A stretch of 6,598 bases of DNA from Bacteroidaceae bacterium (GTDB lineage: Bacteria; Bacteroidota; Bacteroidia; Bacteroidales; Bacteroidaceae): assembly GCA_017472905.1 (NCBI GenBank), contig JAFUNW010000079.1:1-6598 (forward strand), given 5' to 3'. Below the pieces are notes generated by a model. It did no database searches, was not told the DNA's origin, and was given only the letters and a program-made list of their open reading frames with translations. Positions 6,259-6,598 of this stretch are shown in pieces; positions within the stretch are counted from its first letter, which is position 1; every line of letters starts with the position of its first letter. A program made the position numbers and the translations under genes.

Positions 6259-6598
6259 ATGTATTACTGGTTTATCTTTCACAAAGACCAACTTTTATTG
6301 GAAAACAACAACATTCCATTTGGAGAGAATCCCCCGATAGAGAGTTCTCTAGGAGGAACGATTCACGAACTCCCTGTTCTGAACGAAGTCCCTTGTCGAG
6401 CCTTTCACCTGAAAGAGCCTTTTGAATGCCAAACGGATAACGAAGCATTGAGAACCATCGGACTAAGAGCTTCGTATGATATACTTTCGTTGGATTTATA
6501 TCTGATGGCCGGCAAAGCGGAAGAGATATTGAATTGGGACGAGAGTGTAAAATTCTGTTCCCGCTGCGGTGCTCCAATGAAACTCCATACCCCCATCA
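6259..6598 (+). CDS. nudC: NADH pyrophosphatase NudC, N-terminal part (cut by the window end)
   Basis: The first 113 residues of a Nudix hydrolase that splits NAD(H) into NMN(H) and AMP and, in other bacteria, removes NAD caps from RNA. I translated this frame directly: it begins MYYWFIFHKDQLLLENN and stays open to the window edge. Residues 1-95 fit the NudC N-terminal Nudix-like domain, including IGLRASYDILSLDLYLMAGKAEEILNW (67-93) read in pieces. Next comes FCSRCGAPM (99-107), whose Cys100 and Cys103 are the first pair of the four-Cys zinc ribbon. The second pair and the catalytic Nudix box lie beyond the window. The ATG at 6259 is chosen because an in-frame TGA lies at 6241-6243 with no other usual start between, and a good promoter sits 34 nt upstream. 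It is transcribed away from the peptidase operon. The leader has no strong Shine-Dalgarno. Identification is firm; completeness cannot be judged. Confidence 0.92.
   Translation, partial: MYYWFIFHKDQLLLENNNIPFGENPPIESSLGGTIHELPVLNEVPCRAFHLKEPFECQTDNEALRTIGLRASYDILSLDLYLMAGKAEEILNWDESVKFCSRCGAPMKLHTPI

Noticed and set aside
6195..6425. Plus-strand frame of 76 codons at the nudC start
   Set aside because: It begins inside the promoter and overlaps the nudC frame, which has clear family motifs.
6272..6577. Minus-strand frame of 101 codons
   Set aside because: It is the antisense shadow of nudC and has no domain of its own.

Overview
The window looks like chromosomal DNA from a member of the Bacteroidales (Bacteroidetes). 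Three things suggest this: a promoter upstream of the last gene fits the Bacteroides TTG-N20-TAnnTTTG pattern exactly, start codons lack strong Shine-Dalgarno sequences, and the genes are of kinds common in that group (secreted S9 peptidase, TilS, NudC). Genus cannot be fixed from sequence alone.

Layout. At the left end (30-824, +) is an aspartate-dehydrogenase-like (DUF108 family) oxidoreductase. It converges on, and overlaps by 21 bp, a three-gene minus-strand cluster read from right to left: a secreted S9-family prolyl-oligopeptidase-type peptidase (5335-3080), tRNA(Ile)-lysidine synthetase tilS (3073-1694) and a D-2-hydroxyacid-dehydrogenase-fold protein (1691-804). Spacers of 6 and 2 nt make a single transcript very likely. 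A 923-bp non-coding stretch (5336-6258) follows. It holds an inverted pair of REP-like repeats (5431-5544), a candidate minus-strand promoter (5639-5668), a possible 222-bp miniature element bounded by 12-bp inverted repeats (5794-6015), and a good plus-strand promoter (6195-6225). That promoter drives the start of a gene cut off by the window end: NudC, the NADH pyrophosphatase (from 6259), recognisable by its N-terminal domain and the first CxxC of its zinc ribbon.

How the genes work together. TilS is a core translation enzyme, sandwiched between a secreted peptidase and an oxidoreductase with no obvious pathway link. The two outer left genes and NudC all bind NAD-type cofactors, but nothing shows that they form one pathway.

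No clearly new system (defence island, CRISPR, biosynthetic cluster) is visible. The most interesting points are subtle. The D-2-hydroxyacid-dehydrogenase-like protein keeps its NAD motif but appears to have lost all three canonical catalytic residues. The aspartate-dehydrogenase-like protein seems to lack the usual active-site His. The S9 peptidase lacks the Glu-Glu motif that defines classical dipeptidyl peptidase IV. All three are by-eye alignments against remembered family patterns.
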